Below, piece after piece: positions 22,647 to 31,366 of a DNA stretch of 47,876 bases. The translations under genes and the position numbers were made by a program. The notes beneath the pieces are model-generated. The model searched no databases, was not told the DNA's origin, and was given only the letters and a program-made list of their open reading frames with translations. The stretch's first letter is position 1. Each line of letters opens with the position of its first letter. Source of the DNA: Piscinibacter sp. (GTDB taxonomy: Bacteria > Pseudomonadota > Gammaproteobacteria > Burkholderiales > Burkholderiaceae_C); contig JAGOAS010000028.1 in the NCBI GenBank assembly GCA_017983795.1, positions 1 to 47,876 of the forward strand, in the 5' to 3' direction.

Positions 22647-24089
22647 ATGAGCCACCCCGCCCTGCTCGTCTCCGCCGCGCACAAGTCTTCCGGCAAGACC
22701 ACCGTCACGCTGGCGCTCGCGGCGGCGCTGGCGGCGCGCGGCCACGCCGTGCAGCCGTTCAAGAAGGGCCCCGACTACATCGACCCGATGTGGCTCACGC
22801 TGGCCGCCGGCCGCCCTTGCATCAACCTCGACCCGCAGCTGATGGGTTGGGACGAGATCACGCAGGTCTTCGCGCAGCGCATGCGTGGTGCCGGCATCGG
22901 CCTGGTGGAAGGCAACAAGGGCCTGCACGACGGCCTGGCGCTGGACGGCAGCAACAGCAACGCCGCGCTCGCCGCCCAGCTCGGCCTGCCGGTGCTGCTG
23001 GTGCTGGACACGCGCGGCATGACGCGCGGCATCGCGCCGCTGATCCTGGGCTACCAGGCTTTCGACCCCAGCATCCGCATAGCCGGCGTGATCCTCAACC
23101 ACGTCGGCGGGCCGCGCCACGAGGGCAAGCTGCGCGCCGTCATCGAGCACTACACCGACGTGCCGGTGCTGGGCGCCGTGCCCAAGGATGCGCGCCTCGC
23201 TCTGGCCGAGCGCCACCTGGGGCTGATGCCCGATCACGAACTCGGCGACGCGCCCGAGCGCGTGCGTGCGATGGGCGAGCTGATCGCCGGCTGCGTCGAT
23301 CTCGATCGCGTGCGCGCGCTGGCGGCTTCGCGCCGCCATGAGGACGTCGCCGCCCCCATCGCCGACGCCACCTTGCGAGCGGCCAACGCACCGCTGCGCA
23401 TCGGCATCGCGCGCGACAAGGCCTTCGGCTTCTACTACCCCGACGACCTCGAGGCGCTGGCCGCCGAGGGCGCCGAGCTGGTGCCCTTCGACACGCTCAC
23501 CGACCGCGCCCTGCCGCCGGCGCTCGACGGCCTGTTCATCGGCGGCGGCTTCCCCGAGCTCTTCATGGCCGAGCTGGAAGCCAACGTGTCGCTGCGCAGC
23601 GCGCTGCAGCGCGCCATCGCCGCCGGCCTGCCGACCTATGCCGAATGCGGCGGGCTGATGTACCTGGCGCGCTCGATCACCTGGAAGGAGCAGCGCGCGC
23701 AGATGGTCGGCGCCATTCCCGGCGATGTGGTGATGCATGCGCGGCCGGTGGGGCGCGGTTACGTGCGCGTCGAGGAGACGGGCGAGTTCCCCTGGCAGGA
23801 CGACGGCCACGAACCCGAGCTGCGCCTCGGCCACGAGTTCCACCACTCCAGCCTGCAGAACCTCGACCCCGCGGTGCAGTTCGCCTACCGCGTGCAGCGC
23901 GGCCACGGCATCGACGGCCTGCACGACGGCGTGATGGTGAACAACCTGCTCGCCAGCTACACCCATTTGCGCCACAGCGGCGGCAACGACTGGCCGCGCC
24001 GCTTCATCGCCTTCGTGCGGCGCGTGCGCGAGGACGCGGCGGCCGCGGCACCACTTCGCGTCGGAGGAAGCACATGGTCCACACGCTGA
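22647..24089 (+). CDS. dsrN: DsrN, sirohaem amidase (CbiA/CobB-like)
   Basis: 480 aa. A dethiobiotin-synthetase-like ATPase domain (SAAHKSSGKTTVTLALAAAL; FKKGPDYIDPMW) is followed by a class I glutamine amidotransferase domain with the nucleophile in PTYAECGGLMYL. In dsr loci this protein converts sirohaem to the sirohaem amide found in DsrAB. ATG 22647 is preferred over 22623, as MSHPALLVSAAHKSSGK matches the usual start. The 3' end overlaps the next gene by 16 bp. Confidence 0.94.
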   Translation: MSHPALLVSAAHKSSGKTTVTLALAAALAARGHAVQPFKKGPDYIDPMWLTLAAGRPCINLDPQLMGWDEITQVFAQRMRGAGIGLVEGNKGLHDGLALDGSNSNAALAAQLGLPVLLVLDTRGMTRGIAPLILGYQAFDPSIRIAGVILNHVGGPRHEGKLRAVIEHYTDVPVLGAVPKDARLALAERHLGLMPDHELGDAPERVRAMGELIAGCVDLDRVRALAASRRHEDVAAPIADATLRAANAPLRIGIARDKAFGFYYPDDLEALAAEGAELVPFDTLTDRALPPALDGLFIGGGFPELFMAELEANVSLRSALQRAIAAGLPTYAECGGLMYLARSITWKEQRAQMVGAIPGDVVMHARPVGRGYVRVEETGEFPWQDDGHEPELRLGHEFHHSSLQNLDPAVQFAYRVQRGHGIDGLHDGVMVNNLLASYTHLRHSGGNDWPRRFIAFVRRVREDAAAAAPLRVGGSTWSTR

Positions 24090-24427
24090 AGGGCACGGTG
24101 CGCGTCGGCGACCGCCTCATCGAGGTCGACTCCGAGGGCTATCTGCGCCACCTGGGCGACTGGTCGGAAGACTTCGCCCGCGCACTCGCCGAGCGCGAAG
24201 GGCTGGAGCTGACCGACGCGCACTGGGAGCTGATCCACTTCCTGCGCGCGTACTGGACCGAGCACGGCGTGCAGCCGCAGGTGCGCGTGATGATCCGCCA
24301 CTTCACCGCGCGCTGGGGCGCGCAGCGCGGCAGCAACCACCACCTGCACGAGATGTTCCCGCGTGGCGGCCCGCAGAAGCAGGGCAACCGGCTGGCGGGG
24401 CTGCTGCGCACCAAGGGCGAACACTGA
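24074..24427 (+). CDS. Cysteine-free DsrC/TusE-family paralogue
   Basis: 117 aa. The DsrC fold is recognisable (EVDSEGYLRHLGDWSEDFAR, TDAHWELIHFLRAYWTEHGV, MFPRGGPQKQGNRLAGLL), but it has no cysteine. CysB is replaced by Asn105 (KQGNR) and CysA by Glu116 (KGEH). It therefore cannot carry sulfur; a structural, competitive or regulatory role is likely, as suggested for cysteine-less DsrC-like proteins (RspA-type). GGAGG lies 7 bases before the ATG, which is inside the dsrN end. Located between dsrN and dsrR on the main dsr transcript. Confidence 0.9.
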   Translation: MVHTLKGTVRVGDRLIEVDSEGYLRHLGDWSEDFARALAEREGLELTDAHWELIHFLRAYWTEHGVQPQVRVMIRHFTARWGAQRGSNHHLHEMFPRGGPQKQGNRLAGLLRTKGEH

Positions 24428-24440
24428 AGGAGTAACGACG

Positions 24441-24809
24441 ATGTTCTCTCTGACCACCAACGCCGCCACGCGCATCCGCCAGGCCGCCGTCGAAGGCGGC
24501 ATGGAGGAACTGGCGCTGCGCGTCGCCGCACGCCGCGAGGCCGATGGCTCGATCACCTACGGCATGGGCTTCGACGAGGCACACGACGGCGAACACCCGG
24601 CGCTGCTGTCCGACGGCGTGACCGTGCTGATCGCCACCGCCTCGCAGCCGCTGCTGCAGGACACCGAGCTCGATTTCGTCGAACTCGAGCCGGGCCAGTA
24701 CGGCTTCGTCTTCGTGCCCCAGGCCGTACAGGCAACGGCGCCCACAACGCGCCGCGGCGGCTGCGGCGGTTGCGGCGGCGGCAGTTGCGGCACCGGCAGC
24801 AGCTGCTGA
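24441..24809 (+). CDS. dsrR: DsrR, A-type scaffold-like protein with Cys-rich tail
   Basis: 122 aa. The A-type (IscA/HesB) fold is seen in [20 protein letters not shown] and [20 protein letters not shown], with the CxC scaffold motif missing as in Allochromatium DsrR, a protein linked to post-transcriptional control of dsr expression. Unusually, the protein continues into a Gly/Cys tail (about residues 104-122, [17 protein letters not shown]) with four cysteines, resembling the Cys-rich tails of other IscA-like proteins. The tail may restore metal or Fe-S binding. GGAG precedes the ATG 13 bp after the third dsrC-like gene. Confidence 0.88.
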   Translation: MFSLTTNAATRIRQAAVEGGMEELALRVAARREADGSITYGMGFDEAHDGEHPALLSDGVTVLIATASQPLLQDTELDFVELEPGQYGFVFVPQAVQATAPTTRRGGCGGCGGGSCGTGSSC

Positions 24810-24828
24810 GATGCGCGGGAGCACGAGC

Positions 24829-25617
24829 ATGAACAAGGGCAAGGTCTACCTCGTCGGCGCCGGCCCGGGCGACCCCGATCTGCTCACCCTGAAGGCCGCG
24901 CGCTTGCTGCGCAGCGCCGAGGTGGTGGTGATCGACCAGCTCGTCTCGCCGGGCGTGCTGGCCCTGATCGGCCCGGGAGCGCGGCGCATCCACGCCGGCA
25001 AGCAGCGCAACCACCACACGCTGCAGCAGCACGAGATCAACGAGCTGCTCGTCTCGCTGGCGCGCCAGGGCAAGCAGGTGGTGCGGCTCAAGGGTGGCGA
25101 CCCCTTCGTGTTCGGCCGCGGCGGCGAGGAGGCACAGGAGCTGGCCGCCGCCGGCATCGCCTTCGAGGTGGTGCCGGGCGTCACCGCGGCCTGCGGCGTA
25201 TCGGCCTATGCCGGCATCCCGCTCACGCACCGCGACTTTGCGCAGAGCTGCACCTTCGTCACCGGCCACCTGAAGGACGGCGGCGCCGAGCTCGACTGGG
25301 CCGGCCTCGCCCGGCCGCACCAGACGGTGGTGATCTACATGGGCCTGACGGCGCTGGCGCAGATCTGCGCGAAGCTGATCGCCCACGGCCTGCCGCCGAC
25401 GCAGCCTGCAGCGGTGGTGCAGCAGGGCACGACCGCATCGCAGCGCGTGGTCACCGGCACGCTGGCCGATCTGGCGCAGCGCGTCGCGGCGGCCGGGCTG
25501 TCGTCACCCGCGCTGACCATCGTCGGCGAGGTGGTGCGGCTGCGCGAAGCGCTCGACTGGTACGCCGCCCAGCCAGTGGCCGCAGCGCCGCGCGAGCTCA
25601 GCGTGGCGTTCGCCTAG
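24829..25617 (+). CDS. cobA: Uroporphyrinogen-III C-methyltransferase
   Basis: 262 aa, SUMT family: [19 protein letters not shown] (substrate/SAM loop), [19 protein letters not shown], and [21 protein letters not shown]. It makes precorrin-2, the precursor of the sirohaem used by DsrAB, and as a stand-alone enzyme needs a separate dehydrogenase/chelatase. ATG 24829 is chosen over 24811 because homologues begin close to [13 protein letters not shown]. It ends the plus-strand dsr operon; its last 20 bp overlap the convergent response-regulator gene. The symbol cobA (or sumT) is by family. Confidence 0.93.
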   Translation: MNKGKVYLVGAGPGDPDLLTLKAARLLRSAEVVVIDQLVSPGVLALIGPGARRIHAGKQRNHHTLQQHEINELLVSLARQGKQVVRLKGGDPFVFGRGGEEAQELAAAGIAFEVVPGVTAACGVSAYAGIPLTHRDFAQSCTFVTGHLKDGGAELDWAGLARPHQTVVIYMGLTALAQICAKLIAHGLPPTQPAAVVQQGTTASQRVVTGTLADLAQRVAAAGLSSPALTIVGEVVRLREALDWYAAQPVAAAPRELSVAFA

Positions 25618-26299
25618 CGCCTTCGACCAGGCTGGCGCCGCCCGGCGGCGCCGCGCGCTGCTCGACCGCGAACACCGCCGCCTCGACGCGCGAGTTGAGG
25701 TTGAGCTTGGTGAGGATGTGCCGCACGTGCAGCTTCACGGTGTCGTGGCTGATGTCCAGCGCCCGCGCGATGGTCTTGTTGCTCTCGCCGCGCGCCAGGT
25801 GCTCGAGGATCTGGCGCTCGCGCTCGGTCAACGAGGCCAGCAGATCGCGCCGCTCGGGCTCGCCGCTGCCGGCCTGCAGCATGTTGGCGAGCTTGAGCGT
25901 GAGCGCCGGCGCCACCGCCAGTTCGCCACGCGCCGCGCGGCCGATGGAGGCGATCACGTCCTCGGGCTCCATGTCCTTGAGCAGGTAGCCCTTCACGCCG
26001 GCGCGCAGCGCGGCGGCGAGGTCGTCCTGCGAATCGCTCATGGTGAGGATCACTGCCGGCGTGTCCACGCCCTCGGCGCGGATGTGGCGCAAGAGGCTCA
26101 GGCCGTCGGTGGTGGGCATGCGCAGATCGAGCACCACCAGGTCGGGCCGGTGCTCGCGCAGCAGGTCGACCACGCGCGTCGGGTCGCCGGTGGCGGCCGC
26201 CACCTGCATGCCGCCGCGGTGCTGCAGCAAGTCGGTCAGGCCGTTGCGACACAGCGAGTGGTCGTCGACCAGGATCACCTTGAGGAGCCGATCGTTCAC
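25598..26299 (-). CDS. NarL-like response regulator
   Basis: 233 aa from GTG 26299, overlapping the kinase stop (GTGA). Receiver domain with phospho-acceptor Asp58 ([13 protein letters not shown]) and conserved Asp pair (LVDDH); C-terminal LuxR-type helix-turn-helix ([40 protein letters not shown]). The recognition helix VKLHVRHIL is very close to that of E. coli NarL (VKVHVKHML), whose sites are TACYYMT heptamers. TACCCAT-like half sites occur in the three control regions of this locus, so this regulator is the prime candidate for controlling sox/tus, dsr and soe transcription; this is inference. Confidence 0.93.
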   Translation of the reverse strand: MNDRLLKVILVDDHSLCRNGLTDLLQHRGGMQVAAATGDPTRVVDLLREHRPDLVVLDLRMPTTDGLSLLRHIRAEGVDTPAVILTMSDSQDDLAAALRAGVKGYLLKDMEPEDVIASIGRAARGELAVAPALTLKLANMLQAGSGEPERRDLLASLTERERQILEHLARGESNKTIARALDISHDTVKLHVRHILTKLNLNSRVEAAVFAVEQRAAPPGGASLVEGARRTPR

Positions 26300-27486
26300 G
26301 ACGCGGCTCCCGCTGCGTTCCAGGCCAGGCGCACGCGCGTGCCGCCGCCGGGCCGTGCGCCGACGCTGAACTCGCCGCGCAGGCGCTGGGCGCGCTCGCT
26401 CATGATGCCGATGCCGAAGTGCGAGCCTTCGTCGCACTGCTCGTCGGCCGGGCGCGCTCCGATGCCGTCGTCGTCGACGCGCAGCTCGAAGCCCAGCGGC
26501 CCGCCTTCGATGCTCAGCCAGGCATGGCGCGCCTGCGAGTGGCGCTCGATGTTGGCCAGCGCCTCCTGCACGATGTGGAAGACCTCGGTCTGCACTTCGT
26601 CCGACAGGCTCAGCGGCAAGCCGGTGTTCGCGTAGGCCAGCACGATGGTGTTGCGCTCGCGGAAGCGCGCCACCAGCGCCTCCAGCGCATGGGCGAGGCC
26701 GCGCGGGTCGATGCGCGTGCGGAAGTGCGTGACGATCTCGCGCAGGCTGCCGTGCGCGTCGCCCACCGCCTGGCGCACGTCGGACAGGTAGGCGAGCGAG
26801 CGAGCCTCGTCGCCCTCGGCCACCGCGTCCTGCAGCAGCGGCAGGCGCATCTTCACGAAGGTCAGGGTCTGGGCGATCGAGTCGTGGATCTCGGCGGCCA
26901 TGGCCTGGCGCTCCTGCATCACCGAGGCACGCACGCTCTGCGCTTCCAGGCGGGCGTTGTCCAGCGCCAGGCCAAGCAACTCGCCCACCGAGCGCAGCAG
27001 CGCCATCACCTGCGGCGAGGGCTCGGCCTCGTCGGCGAAGAACAGGTTGTAGACGCCCAGCACGCGGCCGCGGCGCTGCAGCGGCACGGCCACCATGCGG
27101 CTGCAGGTACGGCCGAAGAAGTCGTCGCCGCCACGCTCGGCGCAGACGCGCAGATCGGACGACCAGACGATGCGCCGCGCGCCGGCGGCGTCGCCGCAGA
27201 TGCCGCAGCCGCGGTCGACCGTGGCTTCGCAGCGGTGCACGGCGTTGGGCAGGCCGATGTCGCTGACCAGCTGCAGCCGCTCGCCCGATTCGCTGAGCAG
27301 GCGCACCGCGCCCGAGTGCGCGCCGGCCAGCGCCACCACCGGCTCGAGCAGGCGGTCGAGCAGGCCGCGCAGGTCGCGCCCCTCGGCCAGGCCGGCGGCG
27401 AGCTGCACGAACAGGTCCGCGCCACCCGCATGCGGCGGCGCCGCGCTGGCGTCGGGGCGAGTCCTCTCCATGGCGTGTGCATCCAT
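26296..27486 (-). CDS. NarX/NreB-like GAF sensor histidine kinase
   Basis: 396 aa, soluble (no membrane segment). Residues 25-180 form a GAF domain with five cysteines (Cys86, 94, 97, 115, 128; CEATVDRGCGICGD), a set that might hold an Fe-S cluster or sense persulfide or redox state. The HisKA_3 dimerisation motif MAAEIHDSIAQTL carries His201; the HATPase domain shows EALANIERHSQA and FGIGIMSERAQRLRG. It pairs with the overlapping response regulator. It is divergent from soeA and shares that control region. A start at Met6 (27471) is also possible; no clear ribosome-binding site distinguishes them. Confidence 0.91.
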   Translation of the reverse strand: MDAHAMERTRPDASAAPPHAGGADLFVQLAAGLAEGRDLRGLLDRLLEPVVALAGAHSGAVRLLSESGERLQLVSDIGLPNAVHRCEATVDRGCGICGDAAGARRIVWSSDLRVCAERGGDDFFGRTCSRMVAVPLQRRGRVLGVYNLFFADEAEPSPQVMALLRSVGELLGLALDNARLEAQSVRASVMQERQAMAAEIHDSIAQTLTFVKMRLPLLQDAVAEGDEARSLAYLSDVRQAVGDAHGSLREIVTHFRTRIDPRGLAHALEALVARFRERNTIVLAYANTGLPLSLSDEVQTEVFHIVQEALANIERHSQARHAWLSIEGGPLGFELRVDDDGIGARPADEQCDEGSHFGIGIMSERAQRLRGEFSVGARPGGGTRVRLAWNAAGAAS

Positions 27487-27614
27487 CCGGCTGCGATTGA
27501 AGCGCGCCGGGGCGGCCCTGTCATCGGCAACAACCCCATACCCATGGCCGTATGCGCATCGGGCTTGCGCAAACTCAAGGGAAAGCGTCGCCGCGCGAGG
27601 GATCGGCGCACATC

Positions 27615-27680
27615 ACCCAGATGGGTAGGTGGTCATTACCCGTCCCGGCTATAGACGCTGCACGGCCGGCTTGCGCTAAT
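27615..27680 (+). promoter_or_regulatory. soeA control region: paired ACCC element plus promoter
   Basis: ACCCAGATGGG (27615-27625, palindromic with flanking T), then ACCCGTCCCGG from 27638 (23 bp start to start), then TAGACG at 27652-27657 (14 bp on) and GCTAAT at 27675-27680 after a 17-bp spacer. Both spacings equal those at the tusA promoter, and TAGACG and GCTAAT are identical there. It lies in the 245-bp gap between the divergent kinase and soeA; the rest of the gap shows nothing I can name. The GCTAAT end is 52 bp from the ATG chosen for soeA and 28 bp from an in-frame GTG at 27708. Confidence 0.62.
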
Positions 27681-27731
27681 GAAGCAGCAGTCCAGACCGG
27701 CGCACCTGTGTGGGCCGCAGCACCAATACCC

Positions 27732-30641
27732 ATGCCGGCCACACCGCTCCACGACCCCACCGCCGCGCCCGTGCCGGACGCGTGCACCGAGGTGCGCAAC
27801 ACCACCTGCTACATGTGCGCCTGCCGCTGCGGCATCCGCGTGCACCTGCGCAACGGCGAGGTGCGCTACATCGAGGGCAACCCGGATCACCCGCTGAACC
27901 GCGGCGTGATCTGCGCCAAGGGCTCCTCGGGGATCATGAAGCAGTACTCGCCGGCACGCCTGACCGTGCCGCTGCGCCGCAAGCCCGGCAGCGAGCGCGG
28001 CGCCGGCGAGTTCGAGGAGATCAGCTGGGACGAGGCCTTCGCGACGCTGGAGGAGCGGCTGCGCCACCTGCGCGCCACCGACCCCAAGCAGTTCGCGCTC
28101 TTCACCGGGCGCGACCAGATGCAGGCGCTCACCGGCCTGTTCGCGCGCCAGTTCGGCACGCCCAACTATGCGGCGCACGGCGGCTTCTGCTCGGTGAACA
28201 TGGCCGCCGGCATGATCTACACGATCGGCGGCTCGTTCTGGGAGTTCGGCGGGCCGGATCTCGATCGCGCCAAGCTGTTCGTGATGATCGGCACCGCCGA
28301 GGATCACCACAGCAACCCGATGAAGGTGGCCCTGGCGAAGTTCAAGCGCCAGGGCGGCAAGTTCATCGCCATCAACCCGATACGCACCGGCTACGCGGCC
28401 ATCGCCGACGAGTGGGTGCCGATCAAGCCGGGCACCGACGGCGCGCTGCTGCTCGCGCTCATCCACGAGATCATCGCGCTGGGCCTGTACGACCGCGAGT
28501 TCCTGGCGCGCTACACCAACGCCGGCCAGCTGGTGAACCAGGACGCCGAGAGCGACGACTTCGGCCTGATGCTGCGCAACGTCGAGGGCGACGTCGTCAA
28601 CCCGCTGCGGCCGCACAACTTCTGGTGGTGGGACCGGCTCACGCACAAGCCGGTGGCCGACCACACCGAGGGCACCGACCCGGCGCTGCTCGGGCGCTAC
28701 AAGATGCCGGACGGCACTGCCGCCGTGCCCGCCTTCCAGCTGCTCGAGGAGCGCGTGCGCGAGTACACGCCCGAGTGGGCGGCGGGCATCACCGGCATTC
28801 CGGCCGCGACCATCCGCCGCCTCGCCCACGAGATGGGCATCACCGCGCGCGACCAGAAGATCGAACTGCCGATCGCCTGGACCGACTGCTGGGGCAAGCG
28901 CCACGACACGGTGACCGGCAACCCGGTGGCCTTCCACGCCATGCGCGGCCTGGCGGCGCACAGCAACGGCTTTCACACCATCCGCGCGCTGGCGATCCTG
29001 ATGAGCCTGCTGGGCACCATCGACCGCCCCGGTGGCTTCCGCCACAAGGCGCCCTACCCGCGCGCCGTGCCGCCCAACGCGCGGCCGCCCAAGGGGCCGG
29101 AGGCGGTCAAGCCCGATACGCCGCTCAATGGCGCGCCGCTGGGCTGGCCGGAGAGCCCGCAGGATCTGTTCGTCGACGCGGCCGGCGAGCCGGTGCGCAT
29201 CGACAAGGGCTTCAGCTGGGAGCATCCGCTGTCGGCGCACGGGCTGATGCACAACGTCATCACCAATGCCTGGCGCGGCGACCCGTACCGCATCGACACG
29301 CTGCTGATCTTCATGGCCAACATGGCCTGGAACTCGACGATGAATACGTCCGAGGTCCGCAAGATGCTCAACGACAAGGGCGAGGACGGGCAGTACAAGA
29401 TCCCCTTCCTGGTCGTCTGCGATGCCTTCCACTCGGAGATGACGGCCTTCGCCGACCTGCTGCTGCCCGACACCACCTACCTCGAGCGGCACGATTGCAT
29501 GTCCATGCTGGATCGGCCGATCAGCGAGTTCGACGGGCCCGTCGATTCGGTGCGCATCCCGGTGCTGCCGCCCACCGGCCAGTGCAAGCCCTTCCAGGAG
29601 GTGCTGGTCGAACTGGCCTCGCGATTGAAGTTTCCCGCCTTCGTCAACGCCGACGGCTCGCGCAAGTACCGCGACTACCCCGACTTCGTCGTCAACTACG
29701 AGACGGCGCCCGGCTCGGGCATCGGCTTCCTGGCCGGCTGGCGCGGCAAGGGCGGCGAGAAGGCCATGCGCGGCGAGCCGAATCCGCGCCAGTGGGAGAT
29801 GTACGCGAAGAACAACTGCGTGTTCCAGCACCATCTGCCACCGGCCATCCAGTACATGCGCAACTGGAACCAGGGCTACATGGACTGGGCGCAGCGCTCC
29901 GGCCTGCGGCGCGACCGCGACCCGATCGTCATCCACCTCTACTCGGAATTCCTGCAGCGCTTCCGCCTCGCGGCGCAGGGCAAGCAGCCCGGCAAGCAGC
30001 CGCCCGAGCGCTTGAAGAAGCGCGTGGCGACCTACTTCGACCCGCTGCCCTTCTTCTACGCGCCGCTCGAGCAGCAGGCCACCGACACGCAGAAATACCC
30101 GCTCAACGCGGTGACGCAGCGGCCGATGGCGATGTACCACTCCTGGGATTCGCAGAACGCCTGGCTGCGCCAGATCCACACGCACAACTTCCTGTTCGTC
30201 AACACACGCACCGCGCGGGCCGCGGGCATCGCCGACGGCGCCTGGATGTGGGTCGAGTCGCCCTGGGGCAAGGTGCGCTGCCTGTGCCGCCACAGCGAGG
30301 CCGTCGAGCCCGGCACGGTGTGGACCTGGAATGCCATCGGCAAGCAGAGCGGCGCCTGGCACCTGGACGCCGGCGCCAACGAATCGCGCCGCGGCTTCCT
30401 GCTCAACCACCTGATCCGCGAGGAGCTGCCGGCCGGGCCGGACGGCGCCACGCTCTCCAACTCCGACCCCGTCACCGGCCAGGCCGCGTGGTACGACGTA
30501 CGCGTGCGCATCACCCCGGCCGAGCCCGACGAGCCGGCCGAGAGCTGGCCGCAGTTCGAGGCCATGAAGCCGGTGCCGGGCATGCCGGCCAAGCCGCAGC
30601 GGCGCGGCTGGATGGCGGGGCGCAAGAAGGTGTCGTCATGA
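27732..30641 (+). CDS. soeA: Sulfite-oxidising enzyme, molybdopterin subunit SoeA
   Basis: 969 aa, DMSO-reductase family. N-terminal 4Fe-4S motif Cys26-Cys29-Cys33 (TTCYMCACRCGIRV) with a fourth Cys in GVICAKGSSG; molybdopterin-binding segments include HHSNPMKVALAKFKRQGG and GGFRHKAPYPRA; C-terminal MopB domain with WDSQNAWLRQIHTHNFLFVN. No Tat signal, so cytoplasmic, as known for SoeABC, which oxidises Dsr-derived sulfite to sulfate. Reading starts at 27552 are excluded by the promoter at 27652-27680. An alternative GTG start at 27708 gives a leader like the other promoters. The stop overlaps soeB (ATGA). Confidence 0.92.
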   Translation: MPATPLHDPTAAPVPDACTEVRNTTCYMCACRCGIRVHLRNGEVRYIEGNPDHPLNRGVICAKGSSGIMKQYSPARLTVPLRRKPGSERGAGEFEEISWDEAFATLEERLRHLRATDPKQFALFTGRDQMQALTGLFARQFGTPNYAAHGGFCSVNMAAGMIYTIGGSFWEFGGPDLDRAKLFVMIGTAEDHHSNPMKVALAKFKRQGGKFIAINPIRTGYAAIADEWVPIKPGTDGALLLALIHEIIALGLYDREFLARYTNAGQLVNQDAESDDFGLMLRNVEGDVVNPLRPHNFWWWDRLTHKPVADHTEGTDPALLGRYKMPDGTAAVPAFQLLEERVREYTPEWAAGITGIPAATIRRLAHEMGITARDQKIELPIAWTDCWGKRHDTVTGNPVAFHAMRGLAAHSNGFHTIRALAILMSLLGTIDRPGGFRHKAPYPRAVPPNARPPKGPEAVKPDTPLNGAPLGWPESPQDLFVDAAGEPVRIDKGFSWEHPLSAHGLMHNVITNAWRGDPYRIDTLLIFMANMAWNSTMNTSEVRKMLNDKGEDGQYKIPFLVVCDAFHSEMTAFADLLLPDTTYLERHDCMSMLDRPISEFDGPVDSVRIPVLPPTGQCKPFQEVLVELASRLKFPAFVNADGSRKYRDYPDFVVNYETAPGSGIGFLAGWRGKGGEKAMRGEPNPRQWEMYAKNNCVFQHHLPPAIQYMRNWNQGYMDWAQRSGLRRDRDPIVIHLYSEFLQRFRLAAQGKQPGKQPPERLKKRVATYFDPLPFFYAPLEQQATDTQKYPLNAVTQRPMAMYHSWDSQNAWLRQIHTHNFLFVNTRTARAAGIADGAWMWVESPWGKVRCLCRHSEAVEPGTVWTWNAIGKQSGAWHLDAGANESRRGFLLNHLIREELPAGPDGATLSNSDPVTGQAAWYDVRVRITPAEPDEPAESWPQFEAMKPVPGMPAKPQRRGWMAGRKKVSS

Positions 30642-31366
30642 CCCAGCTGGCCTTGGTCATCGACCTCAACGTCTGCGTCGGCTGCCACGCCTGCGTGACG
30701 AGCTGCAAGCAGTGGAACACCTCCGGCTCGGCCGGCCCGCTGACCGACGACAGGCCCTACGGCGAAGACCCGAGCGGCAGCTTCTTCAACCGCGTGCAGA
30801 CCTTCGAGGTCGGGCAGTTTCCGAATACGCAGACGGTGCACTTCCCGAAGAGTTGCCTGCATTGCGAGGATCCGCCCTGCGTGCCGGTGTGCCCCACGGG
30901 CGCGAGCTACAAGCGCGCCGAGGACGGCATCGTGCTGGTCGACTACGACAAGTGCATCGGCTGCAAATACTGCAGCTGGGCCTGCCCCTACGGCGCGCGC
31001 GAGTTCGACGAGGACCGCAAGGTGATGACCAAGTGCACGCTGTGCGTGGACCGCATCACCGACAAGAGCCTGCCCGAGGCGCAGCGCAAGCCGGCCTGCG
31101 TGCTGGCCTGCCCGGCCGGCGCACGGCTGTTCGGCGACATCCACGATCCGGCCTCGGCCGTGTCGGTGGCGATCAACGAACGCGCCGGCTACCCGCTCAT
31201 GCCCGAGTGGGGCACGCGGCCCTCCAACCACTACCTGCCGCGCCGGCGCACACAGATCACGCTGCACGCCGAGGATCTGCAGCGCCGCGACAACCCGCTC
31301 AAGCTCGACGGCAAAGAGCCGGAAGCCGCGCACCTCGAACCGGGGCGCGAGGACTACGCCACATGA
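30638..31366 (+). CDS. soeB: Sulfite-oxidising enzyme, Fe-S subunit SoeB
   Basis: 242 aa, DmsB/NrfC type. Four cubane cluster motifs: CVGCHACVTSCKQWN, CLHCEDPPCVPVCPTG, CIGCKYCSWACPYG and CTLCVDR with CVLACPAG. It carries electrons from SoeA to the membrane subunit SoeC. Translation is coupled to both neighbours (ATGA overlaps with soeA and soeC). The C-terminal tail RRRTQITLHAEDLQRR is typical of SoeB. Confidence 0.94.
   Translation: MTQLALVIDLNVCVGCHACVTSCKQWNTSGSAGPLTDDRPYGEDPSGSFFNRVQTFEVGQFPNTQTVHFPKSCLHCEDPPCVPVCPTGASYKRAEDGIVLVDYDKCIGCKYCSWACPYGAREFDEDRKVMTKCTLCVDRITDKSLPEAQRKPACVLACPAGARLFGDIHDPASAVSVAINERAGYPLMPEWGTRPSNHYLPRRRTQITLHAEDLQRRDNPLKLDGKEPEAAHLEPGREDYAT

Noticed and set aside
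25598-25617. Terminator between cobA and the response regulator
   Set aside because: The two genes overlap tail to tail by 20 bp, and no stem-loop with a T-run is visible.
27552-27731. Upstream start of soeA at 27552
   Set aside because: It would place the promoter element inside the gene, and the added residues do not resemble SoeA.
27636-30410. 924-codon minus-strand frame opposite soeA
   Set aside because: Antisense shadow of soeA with repetitive His/Arg/Val/Ala composition and no recognisable domain.
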